DNA of 64,000 nucleotides from Pantoea alhagi (GTDB taxonomy: Bacteria > Pseudomonadota > Gammaproteobacteria > Enterobacterales > Enterobacteriaceae). Positions within the stretch are counted from its first letter, which is position 1. Each line of letters begins with the position of its first letter. Below are positions 8,846 to 18,657 of the stretch, one piece after another. The DNA lies in contig NZ_CP019706.1 in the NCBI RefSeq assembly GCF_002101395.1, positions 2,728,001-2,792,000 on the forward strand. Reading direction: 5' to 3'. Under the pieces are notes generated by a model. It searched no databases. It was not told the origin of the DNA and worked only from the letters and a program-made list of their open reading frames with translations. The position numbers and the translations under genes were made by a program.

Positions 8846-11800
8846 TTATTTTTGTTCAGCGGTGCGTGTAATTAATGGAAAACGCCGTCTGATTAATACA
8901 AAAAACAACGGTACAAAAAATATCGCCAGCAGCGTCGCAGAAATCATACCGCCCATTACGCCGGTGCCTACCGCATGCTGACTGCCGGAGCCGGCACCGT
9001 TGCTGATCGCCATTGGCAATACGCCAAAGACAAATGCCAGCGAGGTCATCAGAATCGGCCGCAGACGCTGACGACACGCTTCCAGCGTTGATTCAATCAG
9101 ATCGCCGCCACGGCTGTTGATGTCATTGGCAAACTCCACGATCAAAATGGCGTTTTTTGCCGACAGACCAATCACCGTCAATAGCCCCACCTGAAAATAG
9201 ACATCATTTTCCAGCCCGCGTGCCCATGTGGCCACCAGCGCACCTACCACGCCAAGCGGCACCACCAGCATTACGGCAAACGGAATCGACCAGCTCTCAT
9301 ACAGGGCTGCCAGGCAGAGGAACACCACCAGCAGAGAAATCGCATACAGCGCCGGCGCCTGCGAACCCGATAGCCGCTCCTGTAGCGATGCGCCGGTCCA
9401 CTGCAAACCCACGCCGAGCGGCAGTTGTCTCACCAGCTCTTCCATCGCATCCATCGCCGTGCCGGTACTGACGCCAGGCGCGGCTTCACCCACAATCTCC
9501 AGCGACGAATAGCCGTTATAGCGTTCCAGACGCGGCGAACCGGTTTCCCAGGCGGTTTTTGCAAAGGCGCTAAACGGCACCATGCCGCCTTCGCTGTTGC
9601 GTACATACCATTTATTAATATCATCCGGCAGCATGCGATATTTTGCCGCCGCCTGAACATAAACTTTTTTCACTCGCCCGCGATCAAGGAAATCATTGAC
9701 ATAGGTTGAGCCCCAGCCGGTGGTCAGCGTGCTGTTGATATCATCAATGGAGACGCCCAGCGCCTGCGCTTTGCGCTGATCGATATCGATACGCAGCTGC
9801 GGACTGTCGTCGAGGCCGTTATGCCGAACGCGCGCCAGGCGCGGATCGCTGTCAGCCTTCGCCAGCAGCTGATCACGCATCTCCATCAGCTTAGCGTGAC
9901 CAATACCGGCGTGATCCTGCAGCTCCATATCAAAACCGGCGGCGTTGCCCATCCCGGTAATCGCTGGCGGACTGCTGGCGATGACTCTCGCTTCCTGAAT
10001 GTTGCGGAAAGCTTTTGTCGCTCTTTCAATAATGGCGAAAGAGGTGCGATCGGCATCCGTGCGCTCTTCCCAGTTCTTCAGGCGTACAAACAGGCGCGCT
10101 ACGTTCTGTCCGTTGCCGCCTGGCCCTGAACCAACGGTGGCAAATACCGATTCGATATTCTCTTTCTCATGGGTCAGATAGTAGTTTTCGACTTTTTCCA
10201 CCACCTTTAGCGTTTGCTGCTGAGTCGAGCCCGGCGGCAGCTGAACCTGAGTGGTAAAAATGCCGCGATCTTCCAGCGGCAGGAAAGAGGAGGGCAGACG
10301 TAAAAAGAGCAGGGCCATCACGGCAATAATCGCCAGATAGAGCAGCAGCCAGCGTCCTGCCTGGCGCAGCAGCGTTGCCACGCCACGCTCATAACGGTCG
10401 GTATTGCGCGTAAACATACGGTTAAACCAGCCGAAAAAGCCGCGCCGCTGTTGATGTCCAGCCGCTATCGGCTTCAGCAGCGAGGCGCAAAGCGCAGGCG
10501 TAAGTATCATCGCCACCAGCACCGACAGCACCATTGCCGAAACCACGGTAATAGAGAACTGTCGATAAATAGCGCCTACGGTGCCGCCAAAAAATGCCAT
10601 CGGCACAAACACCGCAGAGAGAACCAGGGTGATACCCACCAGCGCGCCCTGAATTTGCCCCATCGATTTACGCGTCGCGTCGCGTGGTGATAACCCTTCC
10701 TCGCTCATGATGCGCTCGACGTTTTCTACCACCACAATCGCATCATCCACCAACAGCCCGATCGCCAGCACCATCGCGAACATAGTGAGCGTATTAATAC
10801 TAAATCCGCAGGCGTACAGAACGGAGAACGTGCCCAGCAATACCACCGGCACCGCAATGGTGGGAATAAGCGTGGCGCGGAAGTTCTGCATAAACAGATA
10901 CATTACCAGAAATACCAGCAGCACCGCTTCCAGCAGGGTTTTCACCACATCACGAATCGAAGCGGTAACAAACGGCGTGGTCTCATAGGCGATTTTTGCT
11001 TCCAGGCCATGCGGGAAATAAGGAGAAAGCTCGGCAATTCGCGCCCGTACCAGCCGATCGGTTTCCAGCTCATTGGCGCCGGACGCGAGCTTAATGCCGA
11101 GCCCTGACGCGGGCATACCGTTATAGCGGCTGAGGTAATCATATTTTTCTGCCCCCAGCGCCACCTCGGCAACATCGCCCAGCGTTACCACCGAGCCATC
11201 ACGATGGGTACGTAGCGTAATAGCTTTAAATTGCTCTGGCGTTTGCAGCAGAGACTGGGAATTTACCGTGGCGTTTAACGCCTGGTTATCCACCGAAGGG
11301 GTGCCGCCAACCTGACCCACGGCAACCTGACTATTTTGCGATTCAATGGCGCTCATTACGTCGCTGGTGGTTAACGCATAGTTAATCAGCTTGTTCGGAT
11401 CGAGCCAGATACGCATCGCATACTGTGTGCCGTAGGCATCCACCTGACCCACGCCGCTGATACGGCTGAGCGGATCCTGAATATTACTCGCTACATAGTC
11501 CGCGATATCCTGCTTATCCATGCTGCCGTCGGTAGAGACAAAAGCAAGCATCAGGATATTACTGTCGCCGGTTTTGTTTACCGTCACGCCCTGCTGCTGG
11601 ACATCCTGCGGCAGCTTACGCAGCGCCGATTGCAGCTGGTTTTGCACCTGCTGGCGCGCTTCGTCAGGATCGGTACCGGCGGAAAAGGTCAGCGTAATGG
11701 TGGCCTGGCCGGTGTTGCTACTTTGCGATGACATATACATCAGGTTATCGATGCCGGTCATGCTTTGTTCGATAATCTGCGTTACCGTATTTTCCAGCGT

Positions 11801-11965
11801 TTCTGCTGATGCACCGGGATAGTTAGCGGTGATACGCACGTTGGGCGGCGCCAGGTCAGGATATTGTTCTATCGGCAATGATTTTATTGCCAGCGCGCCG
11901 GTCAGGCAGATCATTATCGCCAACACCCAGGCAAAGATTGGGCGGTCAATGAAAAAATTTGCCAT
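8846..11965 (-). CDS. acrD: AcrD, RND multidrug efflux pump inner-membrane subunit
   Basis: A 1039-residue HAE1-family RND transporter (E. coli AcrD 1037). It exports amphiphilic and hydrophilic drugs such as aminoglycosides, and some bile acids, working with AcrA and TolC, which are not in this window. The N-terminus [17 protein letters not shown], the proton-relay segment [17 protein letters not shown] (two adjacent Asp in TM4) and [20 protein letters not shown] are as in AcrD. The open frame starts 27 codons earlier, but ATG 11965 has GAGGAG upstream and matches the family start. In E. coli acrD also sits beside narQ and ypfM. Confidence 0.95.
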   Translation of the reverse strand: MANFFIDRPIFAWVLAIMICLTGALAIKSLPIEQYPDLAPPNVRITANYPGASAETLENTVTQIIEQSMTGIDNLMYMSSQSSNTGQATITLTFSAGTDPDEARQQVQNQLQSALRKLPQDVQQQGVTVNKTGDSNILMLAFVSTDGSMDKQDIADYVASNIQDPLSRISGVGQVDAYGTQYAMRIWLDPNKLINYALTTSDVMSAIESQNSQVAVGQVGGTPSVDNQALNATVNSQSLLQTPEQFKAITLRTHRDGSVVTLGDVAEVALGAEKYDYLSRYNGMPASGLGIKLASGANELETDRLVRARIAELSPYFPHGLEAKIAYETTPFVTASIRDVVKTLLEAVLLVFLVMYLFMQNFRATLIPTIAVPVVLLGTFSVLYACGFSINTLTMFAMVLAIGLLVDDAIVVVENVERIMSEEGLSPRDATRKSMGQIQGALVGITLVLSAVFVPMAFFGGTVGAIYRQFSITVVSAMVLSVLVAMILTPALCASLLKPIAAGHQQRRGFFGWFNRMFTRNTDRYERGVATLLRQAGRWLLLYLAIIAVMALLFLRLPSSFLPLEDRGIFTTQVQLPPGSTQQQTLKVVEKVENYYLTHEKENIESVFATVGSGPGGNGQNVARLFVRLKNWEERTDADRTSFAIIERATKAFRNIQEARVIASSPPAITGMGNAAGFDMELQDHAGIGHAKLMEMRDQLLAKADSDPRLARVRHNGLDDSPQLRIDIDQRKAQALGVSIDDINSTLTTGWGSTYVNDFLDRGRVKKVYVQAAAKYRMLPDDINKWYVRNSEGGMVPFSAFAKTAWETGSPRLERYNGYSSLEIVGEAAPGVSTGTAMDAMEELVRQLPLGVGLQWTGASLQERLSGSQAPALYAISLLVVFLCLAALYESWSIPFAVMLVVPLGVVGALVATWARGLENDVYFQVGLLTVIGLSAKNAILIVEFANDINSRGGDLIESTLEACRQRLRPILMTSLAFVFGVLPMAISNGAGSGSQHAVGTGVMGGMISATLLAIFFVPLFFVLIRRRFPLITRTAEQK

Positions 11966-12173
11966 TGAAGCGGCACTCCTCAATACGATGTCATCAATTG
12001 GGAAAAGCAGCCGGTCGCGTTGGCGTCGCAACCAGCAACGGGGCACGCTTTGTATATCGATTCAGTGCGATTGCATGCCAAATCACTTTACGCGCCCACC
12101 CACAGAGAAACGTGGAGGAAAAGAGAAGAAAGTGTAAATTATCGTGCCGAAAAGCGCCTTTGATGAAAAAAGC

Positions 12174-12806
12174 CTAGCTATGTTTATTTTCCAGCCACAG
12201 CACGGTGGCGGCGACGCGTGAGCGCACATCCAGCTTACGCAGGAAATTACGGATATGCACCTTTACCGTCTCCTCGGAAATATGCAGGGCGAGGGCGATC
12301 TCTTTATTAGAGAGCCCGCGCGCCACCTCCTGCAGAACGTCCAGCTCGCGTTCTGTTAGCGTCTGGAACGGATTGGCGCTGTGGCCGCGCGTCGCCAGAT
12401 AGTCGCGCACGATGCGGCTGTAGACGTTTTGACCCTGCGAGCCTTCGATAATTTGCTGTAACAGCAGTTCCGGTTCGCTGTCTTTAAGCAGATAACCGTC
12501 CGCACCCGCATCCAGCATAGCGTAAATATCGCTGCGGGCATCAGAAACGGTTAACACCAGAATACGCGCCGCGATCCCTTCATTGCGCAGCGCCTTCAGG
12601 GTATCAAGGCCGGACATGCCCTTCATATGTAAATCCAGCAAGATCACATCGGGAGAGAGGCGGCGAGCTTCAGCCAGCGCCTCGGTGCCATTATTGGCTT
12701 CGGCTACCACGTCAAAACTGCTGTTTAACTCCAGCAACTGACGAATCCCCCGGCGCATCAGTGGATGATCGTCGACCAGCATCACGGTAAAATGTCGGTT
12801 GTTCAT
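12174..12806 (-). CDS. narP: NarP, nitrate/nitrite response regulator
   Basis: A 210-residue receiver plus LuxR-type helix-turn-helix protein. Acidic pocket D12/D13, phospho-acceptor D58 (ILLDLHMKGMSGLDTL), K107-region switch lysine (GYLLKDSEPE). DNA-binding domain LTERELDVLQEVARGLSNKEIA...EETVKVHIRNFLRKL. It is closer to E. coli NarP (ILLDLNMKGMSGLDTL) than to NarL. GGGGAG lies 4 bp before the ATG. It follows narQ by 62 bp on the same strand, forming a narQP operon, unlike E. coli where narP is by itself near the ccm genes. NarP binds only 7-2-7 heptamer pairs. Confidence 0.92.
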   Translation of the reverse strand: MNNRHFTVMLVDDHPLMRRGIRQLLELNSSFDVVAEANNGTEALAEARRLSPDVILLDLHMKGMSGLDTLKALRNEGIAARILVLTVSDARSDIYAMLDAGADGYLLKDSEPELLLQQIIEGSQGQNVYSRIVRDYLATRGHSANPFQTLTERELDVLQEVARGLSNKEIALALHISEETVKVHIRNFLRKLDVRSRVAATVLWLENKHS

Positions 12807-12868
12807 AATACTCCCCGGACCAGACCGCCAGCAGTGGCTGGCTGAGTAAAAAAGAATAACGGGGGCGA

Positions 12869-14563
12869 TTAATTCGCCACCGTTTCAGTTGTTTGTGAAG
12901 GAAAACGTAACAGCAGCTGCGTTCCCTGCTTCGGCGTGGTATCCAGCTGTAAGCTACCGCCCAGGCGTTGTGCCCGTTCATGCATAATCGTCAGGCCATA
13001 ATGACCCGCTGGCTCCTCAACGGTGCTCAGCCCGCAGCCATCGTCACTGATAACAATCTGATATTCACCGTTTTCCTGCGTGTCGCAGCTTACCTTAATC
13101 TGTCTGGCGTTCGCATGGCGGATGGCATTCAACACCCCCTCGCGGACAATCTGTAATACATGCACCTGCTGCTGAGCCGTAAGCGCATCAAAGCCAGAGG
13201 AACAGTGCAGATCGATCTCAGCGCTGGTTTGCTGTTTCAGCGGAGTCAGCATCGCCTGCAACGCGGCAGGCAGACAGGCTTCGTCCACCGACAGGCGAAA
13301 GGTATTCAGCAGTTCGCGGAGTTGGCGATAGGCTTCTGCCAGCCCTTGATCGACGTCGCTGACGATCTGCTGCGCTGGCTGCTGATCGGCGTTCATGTTG
13401 CGCTTCAGTAAGGTTAGCTGAATACGCAGGTAGGAGAGCGCCTGCGCCAGCGAATCGTGCAGCTCGCGGGCGATAGTGGCGCGCTCTTCCATCAACAGCA
13501 GCTGCTGCTGCTGTTTCTGCGCCTGATGGATCCAGATAGCGCGCGACAGCAAATTGCCAACGCTTTGCATCAGCGGCGCAGAGGTTTCCCTGGTGCCTTC
13601 CTGCCAGCGCAGCTCGCCGCCCGGTTGATTTTCCTGTTGTAGCGTCAGTCGCTGCCAGTTTTTATCCGGCTGCGGCGTTCCCAGCGCAATCTGCCAGTTT
13701 TCCCCGGCATCTAATGTCAGCGCGTTCAGGCCGGCACGGGTAAAAACGATCTCCATGACCTGCATAATGGTTGGATGGCCAAGACTGCTTACGGCCAGCG
13801 CCTGTGACGCCTCGTATAAAATGGTCATGGTCTGGTGCGCAGCCATCAGATCCGCCGTGCGCGTCTTAACGGTGTTTTCCAGCTCGCTGTAGTGACGTTC
13901 CAGCTCGCCGGACATGCGATTAAAGGTGTTCGCCAGCAGGCCCAGCTCATTGACTAATGTCGTATCCAGCGTTGGGTAGTTGAAATTACCCTGTTGGATA
14001 TAGCGGCTGGCAGTGACCAGTTGATTCAGCGGCTTGACGACCTGACGGCGCGTCAGGCGGATAGTCCAGAACGCCAGCGCTACGATGGCGATAAAACCCA
14101 GCGCGCTGGTCAACGCCACCAGCTGCATTTTACGTTCCGCATAACGTTGCAGATCGTAAACAAAGCGATCGATTTCACTGACATAATGCACCACATGTTG
14201 CGAGTAGCGCCCAGGATCGCTGCTGGTTAAATCTGCCCGCAGCAGGGGCCAGGATAACTGGAGCTGCTGATAACGATTACGCACGTTTTGCGGCACGTAG
14301 AACCGGTTCAGATGTTGCAGAACCGGCGCATTCAATGACTGCTGATAGTAACGCAGATGCGCTTCCAGTTCGGGAGATCGCCTGTCAAGATCCCAGGCAA
14401 GGCGATAGCTTTGCATTCGCAGCGAGCCAGCAATATTAATCATTTCCGCATCGCGCAGGCTGCCGGACAGGGTCAGTAACGCCAGGCTGGTAGAGAGCAC
14501 CGAAAGAATAACGATGCCGGCCAGCGCACGCGCAATAGAACTGGTAACGGAGCGTTTTAGCAT
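12869..14563 (-). CDS. narQ: NarQ, nitrate/nitrite sensor histidine kinase
   Basis: 564 residues (E. coli NarQ 566). TM1 is about residues 12-34. The P-box ligand helix is at 44-55 (INIAGSLRMQSYRL, R49 matching the nitrate-contacting arginine). TM2 is about 149-168, followed by HAMP, a central signalling region and a HisKA_3 transmitter with H369 in ARELHDSLAQAL. The ATPase domain has the N-box REGVLNAIRHANA and G-box DDGCGL. It senses periplasmic nitrate or nitrite and phosphorylates NarP and NarL. With no narX seen beside narL, it may be the only Nar sensor. Confidence 0.94.
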   Translation of the reverse strand: MLKRSVTSSIARALAGIVILSVLSTSLALLTLSGSLRDAEMINIAGSLRMQSYRLAWDLDRRSPELEAHLRYYQQSLNAPVLQHLNRFYVPQNVRNRYQQLQLSWPLLRADLTSSDPGRYSQHVVHYVSEIDRFVYDLQRYAERKMQLVALTSALGFIAIVALAFWTIRLTRRQVVKPLNQLVTASRYIQQGNFNYPTLDTTLVNELGLLANTFNRMSGELERHYSELENTVKTRTADLMAAHQTMTILYEASQALAVSSLGHPTIMQVMEIVFTRAGLNALTLDAGENWQIALGTPQPDKNWQRLTLQQENQPGGELRWQEGTRETSAPLMQSVGNLLSRAIWIHQAQKQQQQLLLMEERATIARELHDSLAQALSYLRIQLTLLKRNMNADQQPAQQIVSDVDQGLAEAYRQLRELLNTFRLSVDEACLPAALQAMLTPLKQQTSAEIDLHCSSGFDALTAQQQVHVLQIVREGVLNAIRHANARQIKVSCDTQENGEYQIVISDDGCGLSTVEEPAGHYGLTIMHERAQRLGGSLQLDTTPKQGTQLLLRFPSQTTETVAN

Positions 14564-14893
14564 AAGAAAACTTAACCCAGAAAAGAGGGTGGCAATAATA
14601 GCCCGAAACCTGAGCGTGCGCAGCGGTGTGAAGTCAAATTAAGCGCAGGTAGTGCGGTTATCATTCTAAAGCGATCCGGCTAAGGCATTACCTGACCGAA
14701 AATAATACACGGAACGGAAAAGTGAAATGAACTGACGCCAGCGGTGGCAATAACGGCAACGGTTGGTGTGGTCAGGGATTACCTCCTGATTCAAACAAAG
14801 AGGATATGCCGTAGCCGTTACGGCTATCCCTGTTTTGTCATGCGGCGTCAGGCCATTGTCCGGTACGTTTTAAGATGCCGGATGGGGCAGGAT
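14564..14893. other. Gap between narQ start and metallo-hydrolase stop
   Basis: 330 bp holding the narQ(P) promoter region. No FNR-like dyad or NarL heptamer pair was seen on inspection. A 10-bp imperfect hairpin may terminate the downstream-facing transcripts, but nothing is convincing. Confidence 0.35.
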
Positions 14894-15670
14894 TCAGAAC
14901 ACCAGCGTTTCGCCATCTTCCGGGATCCGTACGCTCTGCTCAATGCCCTGCTGATGTGCATATTCACGTATCTCAGCACGCGTCAGTACACAGTGATTAA
15001 TCGCTTCCAGATGCGAAGCGACGATCGCCGCATGGGGAAGAACCTGATGGGTACGCAGAAAGTCCTCTTTCCCCATGATAATAGCGCCGTAGCCATCCAC
15101 CTGCGCAAAGCCAGCGTTGATGATCACCACATCAGGCTGCCACGTCTGCAACGTATCGACATAAGGCTTAACCCAAATGGTATCACCCGCAATATAGAGC
15201 GTTTTTTCGCTATTGTGACGCAACACCAGGCCGCAGGCATCGCCGAGCATAGCCGCCATTTCAGGATTAGCATAGGCTTCATCGCTGCCATGCTGACCAT
15301 CGGTTTTAATGATAGTGATGCCGGCAAAGCTATTCTCATCCTGTAATACGCGAACCTCAGTGAACCCTTGCGAACGGATAAGCGCGGCATCATTTTCATG
15401 CTGAACGAAGATCGGCATATCTTTGGGTATAGCGTGTTGAGCCGCCTCATCCCAGTGATCCAGATGAGTATGGGTAACGATAACGGCGTCAACCTTCAGC
15501 AGTTCATCAATGGCAACGGGCAGTTCAACAAGCGGATTACGTAAATGTGAGCGCGCTGTGCCGGGAAAACCAGGCCAGGCTTCCTTGTCAGCTAAAACCG
15601 GATCGATAAGAAAGCGGCTTCCTGCGTAATCAAGGCGTAATGTTGCGTTGCGTATTTGGGTTAGTTTCAT
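14894..15670 (-). CDS. MBL-fold metal-dependent hydrolase
   Basis: 258 residues, metallo-beta-lactamase fold of the UlaG/YddR-like type. The metal motif HTHLDHWDEAA (HxHxDH), a downstream GDTIW aspartate (about residue 160) and a late histidine in VASHLEAINHC are present. It opens MKLTQIRNATLRLDYAGSRFLIDP, the beta-sandwich start of this family, and GGAGC precedes ATG 15670. The open frame extends 20 codons upstream without support. Substrate unknown; it has no obvious tie to nitrate metabolism. Confidence 0.85.
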   Translation of the reverse strand: MKLTQIRNATLRLDYAGSRFLIDPVLADKEAWPGFPGTARSHLRNPLVELPVAIDELLKVDAVIVTHTHLDHWDEAAQHAIPKDMPIFVQHENDAALIRSQGFTEVRVLQDENSFAGITIIKTDGQHGSDEAYANPEMAAMLGDACGLVLRHNSEKTLYIAGDTIWVKPYVDTLQTWQPDVVIINAGFAQVDGYGAIIMGKEDFLRTHQVLPHAAIVASHLEAINHCVLTRAEIREYAHQQGIEQSVRIPEDGETLVF

Positions 15671-16096
15671 GCTTTGCTCCAGATGATTTTTGCACTTGCG
15701 GTAGTCGGTAACGCCTGCCGAATCAGGCATGTATGCCTGAAATGCTAACGTGCTATCACTATAAGAGTAGAGCGCTCAGCCATGTGAGTAGTCTGAATGT
15801 CAAATATCGATGGAATCGGGCCAATTGCCGTTTTCTGCCTCTTCACGCCGGTACTTTTATCCGTGTTACAAAAATGACAAAAAGGGTAATAATTTTCACC
15901 ATGGGAGTTTTGCTTCCCATTAACAGAAAGGTTAGGATTCATCGCCGTAAATTCGCTATGTCGCCACACTAAAAGACCCAGATCTATAGCGGATTTATTC
16001 CTTCAACTCTTTATAACGCAATCGTTTGTTTATTAAGAGGCGAAGAGAGCTGAGCGGACAGGCGCTCCTTTATCGGACAGGACAACAGGATAGGCA
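15671..16096. other. Divergent gap, metallo-hydrolase/ansP
   Basis: 426 bp. A 79-codon open frame at 15733-15972 has no recognisable product. The region before ansP contains a GGACAGGACAACAGGATAG purine-rich leader; GGATAG is near the ansP ATG. No clear operator was seen. Confidence 0.35.
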
Positions 16097-17596
16097 ATGA
16101 AAGCAACCAAGAAAACGGCAGCGGATCAACGCGCTGCCAGAAGACGCTGGCTGAATTCACATGATGCTGGTTACGACAAAGCGATGGGTAACCGTCAGGT
16201 ACAGATGATCGCCATCGGCGGCGCTATAGGAACCGGTCTGTTTCTCGGCGCGGGCGCGCGCTTACAGGCTGCAGGTCCGGCGCTGGCGCTGGTTTATCTC
16301 GTTTGCGGTATTTTTTCCTTCTTTATTTTGCGTGCGCTTGGTGAACTGGTGCTGCATCGTCCCTCCAGCGGCAGCTTTGTTTCCTATGCGCGCGAGTTTT
16401 TAGGTGAAAAAGCTTCTTACGTTGCTGGCTGGATGTACTTTGTTAACTGGGCGATGACCGGCATCGTGGACATTACCGCCGTAGCACTCTATATGCACTA
16501 CTGGGGCGCGTTTGGCGATGTGCCGCAGTGGGTGTTTGCGCTGGGTGCGCTGGTTATTGTCGGCTCGATGAATCTAATCGGCGTGAAATGGTTTGCTGAG
16601 ATGGAGTTCTGGTTTGCGCTGGTAAAAGTGCTGGCCATTATGATTTTCCTGGTGGTGGGCGTGGTGTTCCTGGGCAGCGGTAAACCGCTGGATGGCAATA
16701 CCACTGGCTTCCATTTGATCACGGATAACGGCGGCATGTTCCCACATGGGCTGCTGCCAGCGCTGGTGCTGGTGCAGGGCGTGGTTTTCGCTTTTGCTTC
16801 GATAGAGCTGGTCGGGATTGCGGCAGGCGAATGTAAAGAGCCGAAAAAGGTGCTGCCGAAAGCGATTAACAGCGTAATCTGGCGTATTGGCCTGTTTTAT
16901 GTCGGCTCCGTGACGCTGCTGGTGTTGCTGCTGCCGTGGAATGCTTATCAGGCCGGACAAAGCCCGTTTGTCACTTTCTTCTCAAAGCTGGGCGTGCCTT
17001 ATATCGGCAGTATCATGAATATTGTGGTACTGAGTGCGGCGCTTTCCAGCCTGAACTCTGGCCTCTATGCCACCGGACGCGTTTTGCGCTCAATGGCGAT
17101 GGGCGGTTCTGCGCCGCAGGTTCTGTCAAAAATGAGCGGCCAGCAGGTGCCTTACGCCGGTATTCTGGTTACCATCGGCGTTTATATCGTGGGCGTTGCG
17201 CTGAACTATTTTGTTCCGTCACAGGTATTTGAAATCGTACTTAACATCGCCTCGCTGGGTATTCTTTCGACCTGGGCATTTATTATTGTCTGCCAGATGC
17301 GCCTGCGTAAGGCAATCAAGGAAGGCAGGGCCGATGACGTTAGCTTTAAGCTGCCAGGCGCGCCGGTGACATCATGGCTGACGCTGCTGTTTCTGGTGAG
17401 CGTGCTGGTGCTGATGGCGTTTGACTACCCTAACGGAACCTATACCGTGGCTTCTCTGCCGCTGCTCGCCGTAGTGCTGGTTTTGGGTTGGTTTGGCGTG
17501 CGTAAGCGCGTCCATGCGGTTGCCATGACCGAGCATGAGCACGCTCATGACGGTGCGCAGCCAGCCGCGCCGTTAAAAGAAAACCCTTCAAAATAA
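16097..17596 (+). CDS. ansP: AnsP, L-asparagine permease
   Basis: 499 residues, APC-superfamily amino acid permease with about 12 membrane spans. The first helix motif AIGGAIGTGLFLGAGARLQ and long identical stretches (RALGELVLHRPSSGSFVSYARE, split here as RALGELVLHRP and SSGSFVSYARE) match E. coli AnsP. Proton-driven asparagine uptake at the inner membrane. The C-terminus ends in a histidine- and alanine-rich tail (EHEHAHDGAQPAA) that differs from E. coli. It converges on narL across a strong shared hairpin. In E. coli ansP is not a nar neighbour. Confidence 0.93.
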   Translation: MKATKKTAADQRAARRRWLNSHDAGYDKAMGNRQVQMIAIGGAIGTGLFLGAGARLQAAGPALALVYLVCGIFSFFILRALGELVLHRPSSGSFVSYAREFLGEKASYVAGWMYFVNWAMTGIVDITAVALYMHYWGAFGDVPQWVFALGALVIVGSMNLIGVKWFAEMEFWFALVKVLAIMIFLVVGVVFLGSGKPLDGNTTGFHLITDNGGMFPHGLLPALVLVQGVVFAFASIELVGIAAGECKEPKKVLPKAINSVIWRIGLFYVGSVTLLVLLLPWNAYQAGQSPFVTFFSKLGVPYIGSIMNIVVLSAALSSLNSGLYATGRVLRSMAMGGSAPQVLSKMSGQQVPYAGILVTIGVYIVGVALNYFVPSQVFEIVLNIASLGILSTWAFIIVCQMRLRKAIKEGRADDVSFKLPGAPVTSWLTLLFLVSVLVLMAFDYPNGTYTVASLPLLAVVLVLGWFGVRKRVHAVAMTEHEHAHDGAQPAAPLKENPSK

Positions 17597-17603
17597 GCGC
17601 CTG

Positions 17604-17633
17604 GCGGCGGACGATCAACCAGTCGTCCGCCGC
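17604..17633. terminator. Shared terminator of ansP and narL
   Basis: GCGGCGGACGA (17604-17614), loop of 8, TCGTCCGCCGC (17623-17633), followed by TTCTT. It is GC-rich with an 11-bp perfect stem between convergent genes. Confidence 0.75.
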
Positions 17634-17636
17634 TTC

Positions 17637-18293
17637 TTAACTTCCCATCTTATGTTGTAAATACCAGACCGCCGCTTCTACCCGCGACTTTAGCTGCAGC
17701 TTCTTTAGCAGATGTTTTACATGCACTTTTACCGTGCTCTCGGTGATATTAAGTTTACGGGCGATAGTTTTATTCGGGAGCCCACGCGCAATTTGTCGCA
17801 AAATATCCTGCTCCCTTCGGGTAAGCTGCTGCAGATCGCGTTGAGTCGCAGGCGGCGTTTCGCGCAGGCTGCTAATCAGAACTGAGGTCAGAGTCTCGCT
17901 TAACACCAGTTGCCCTGCGGCGGCTTGATGCAGTGAGGTAAGCAGCGCCTCTGGCTCCATATCTTTCAGCAGATAACCATCTGCGCCACGCTTCAGCGCG
18001 CTCACCACATCTTCTTCATCGTTTGACACGGTAAACACGACGATCCGGCCCGAAAGATCGATACGGCGCAAGAGATCGAGCGTTTCCAGACCGTTAATAC
18101 CTGGCATATTCAAATCAAGCAAAATTAAATCAGGATCGAGCTGCTCGGCCAGCGCCAGACCCTGTTCGCCATTGCCTGCTTCGGCGATCACCTTCAACTG
18201 CGAATCGAGGCTAATCAGCTGTTTAACGCCGTTACGCAACATCGGATGATCGTCGATCAACAGGATAGTGGCGGCGTCATCGTGGATAGTCAT
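17637..18293 (-). CDS. narL: NarL, nitrate response regulator, without a neighbouring narX
   Basis: 218 residues: receiver with D14/D15, phospho-acceptor D60 ([20 protein letters not shown]) and a LuxR-type domain ([25 protein letters not shown]...[14 protein letters not shown]). This is the NarL signature, divergent from narK as in E. coli. In E. coli narX lies upstream of narL in one operon. Here the narL start is followed directly by the narK promoter gap, so narX is absent from its usual place. NarL probably receives phosphate from NarQ. It activates narGHJI and narK in nitrate. Confidence 0.94.
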   Translation of the reverse strand: MTIHDDAATILLIDDHPMLRNGVKQLISLDSQLKVIAEAGNGEQGLALAEQLDPDLILLDLNMPGINGLETLDLLRRIDLSGRIVVFTVSNDEEDVVSALKRGADGYLLKDMEPEALLTSLHQAAAGQLVLSETLTSVLISSLRETPPATQRDLQQLTRREQDILRQIARGLPNKTIARKLNITESTVKVHVKHLLKKLQLKSRVEAAVWYLQHKMGS

Positions 18294-18417
18294 ACAGGCT
18301 CCGGTTAATCATGGTGTTGTCAGCAACTGCAACGCTGCATAAGGCATAACGAAAGCCGGTTTCAGTGAAAACAGCACTGTCGCCAGCTATTTTTCATAAT
18401 TCTTATAAGATGTTTTA

Positions 18418-18433
18418 TACCTATAAATAGGTA
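18418..18433. promoter_or_regulatory. NarL/NarP 7-2-7 site, perfect palindrome
   Basis: TACCTAT-AA-ATAGGTA. Both heptamers fit TACYYMT/AKRRGTA exactly, in the 7-2-7 arrangement bound by NarP and NarL. It sits in the narL-narK gap about 125 bp upstream of the narL start codon and 225 bp upstream of narK. Confidence 0.8.
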
Positions 18434-18529
18434 GTAAAAGTAAATGCAGAGGAGATTAAAATCTTTAACGGCAGCGATTCTTGTTTTTTAATTAGCTGTT
18501 TTTATTAAATTTGTTTTCAGGGTAAACAC

Positions 18530-18536
18530 TACTCAT
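18530..18536 (+). promoter_or_regulatory. Single NarL heptamer upstream of narK
   Basis: TACTCAT matches TACYYMT. It lies about 50 bp upstream of the FNR box centre, i.e. near -98 if the FNR box is at -41.5. A single heptamer is bound by NarL in clusters, so this is weaker evidence. Confidence 0.5.
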
Positions 18537-18582
18537 TTAGTGGTTAAGACACAATTGCCGCCTGAAACTAACTGCCGCCCCG

Positions 18583-18596
18583 TTGATTTATGTCAA
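18583..18596. promoter_or_regulatory. FNR box of the narK promoter
   Basis: TTGATTTATGTCAA against the consensus TTGAT-N4-ATCAA (one mismatch, G for A). It stands 62 bp before the narK ATG, which suits class II activation with transcription starting near 18631. E. coli narK has a closely similar box. Confidence 0.82.
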
Positions 18597-18657
18597 CTCC
18601 GCACCGCTGACGACCAGGCAGGATGTGCGCAGTTCTCATTTCATCATCGGGGTTATT

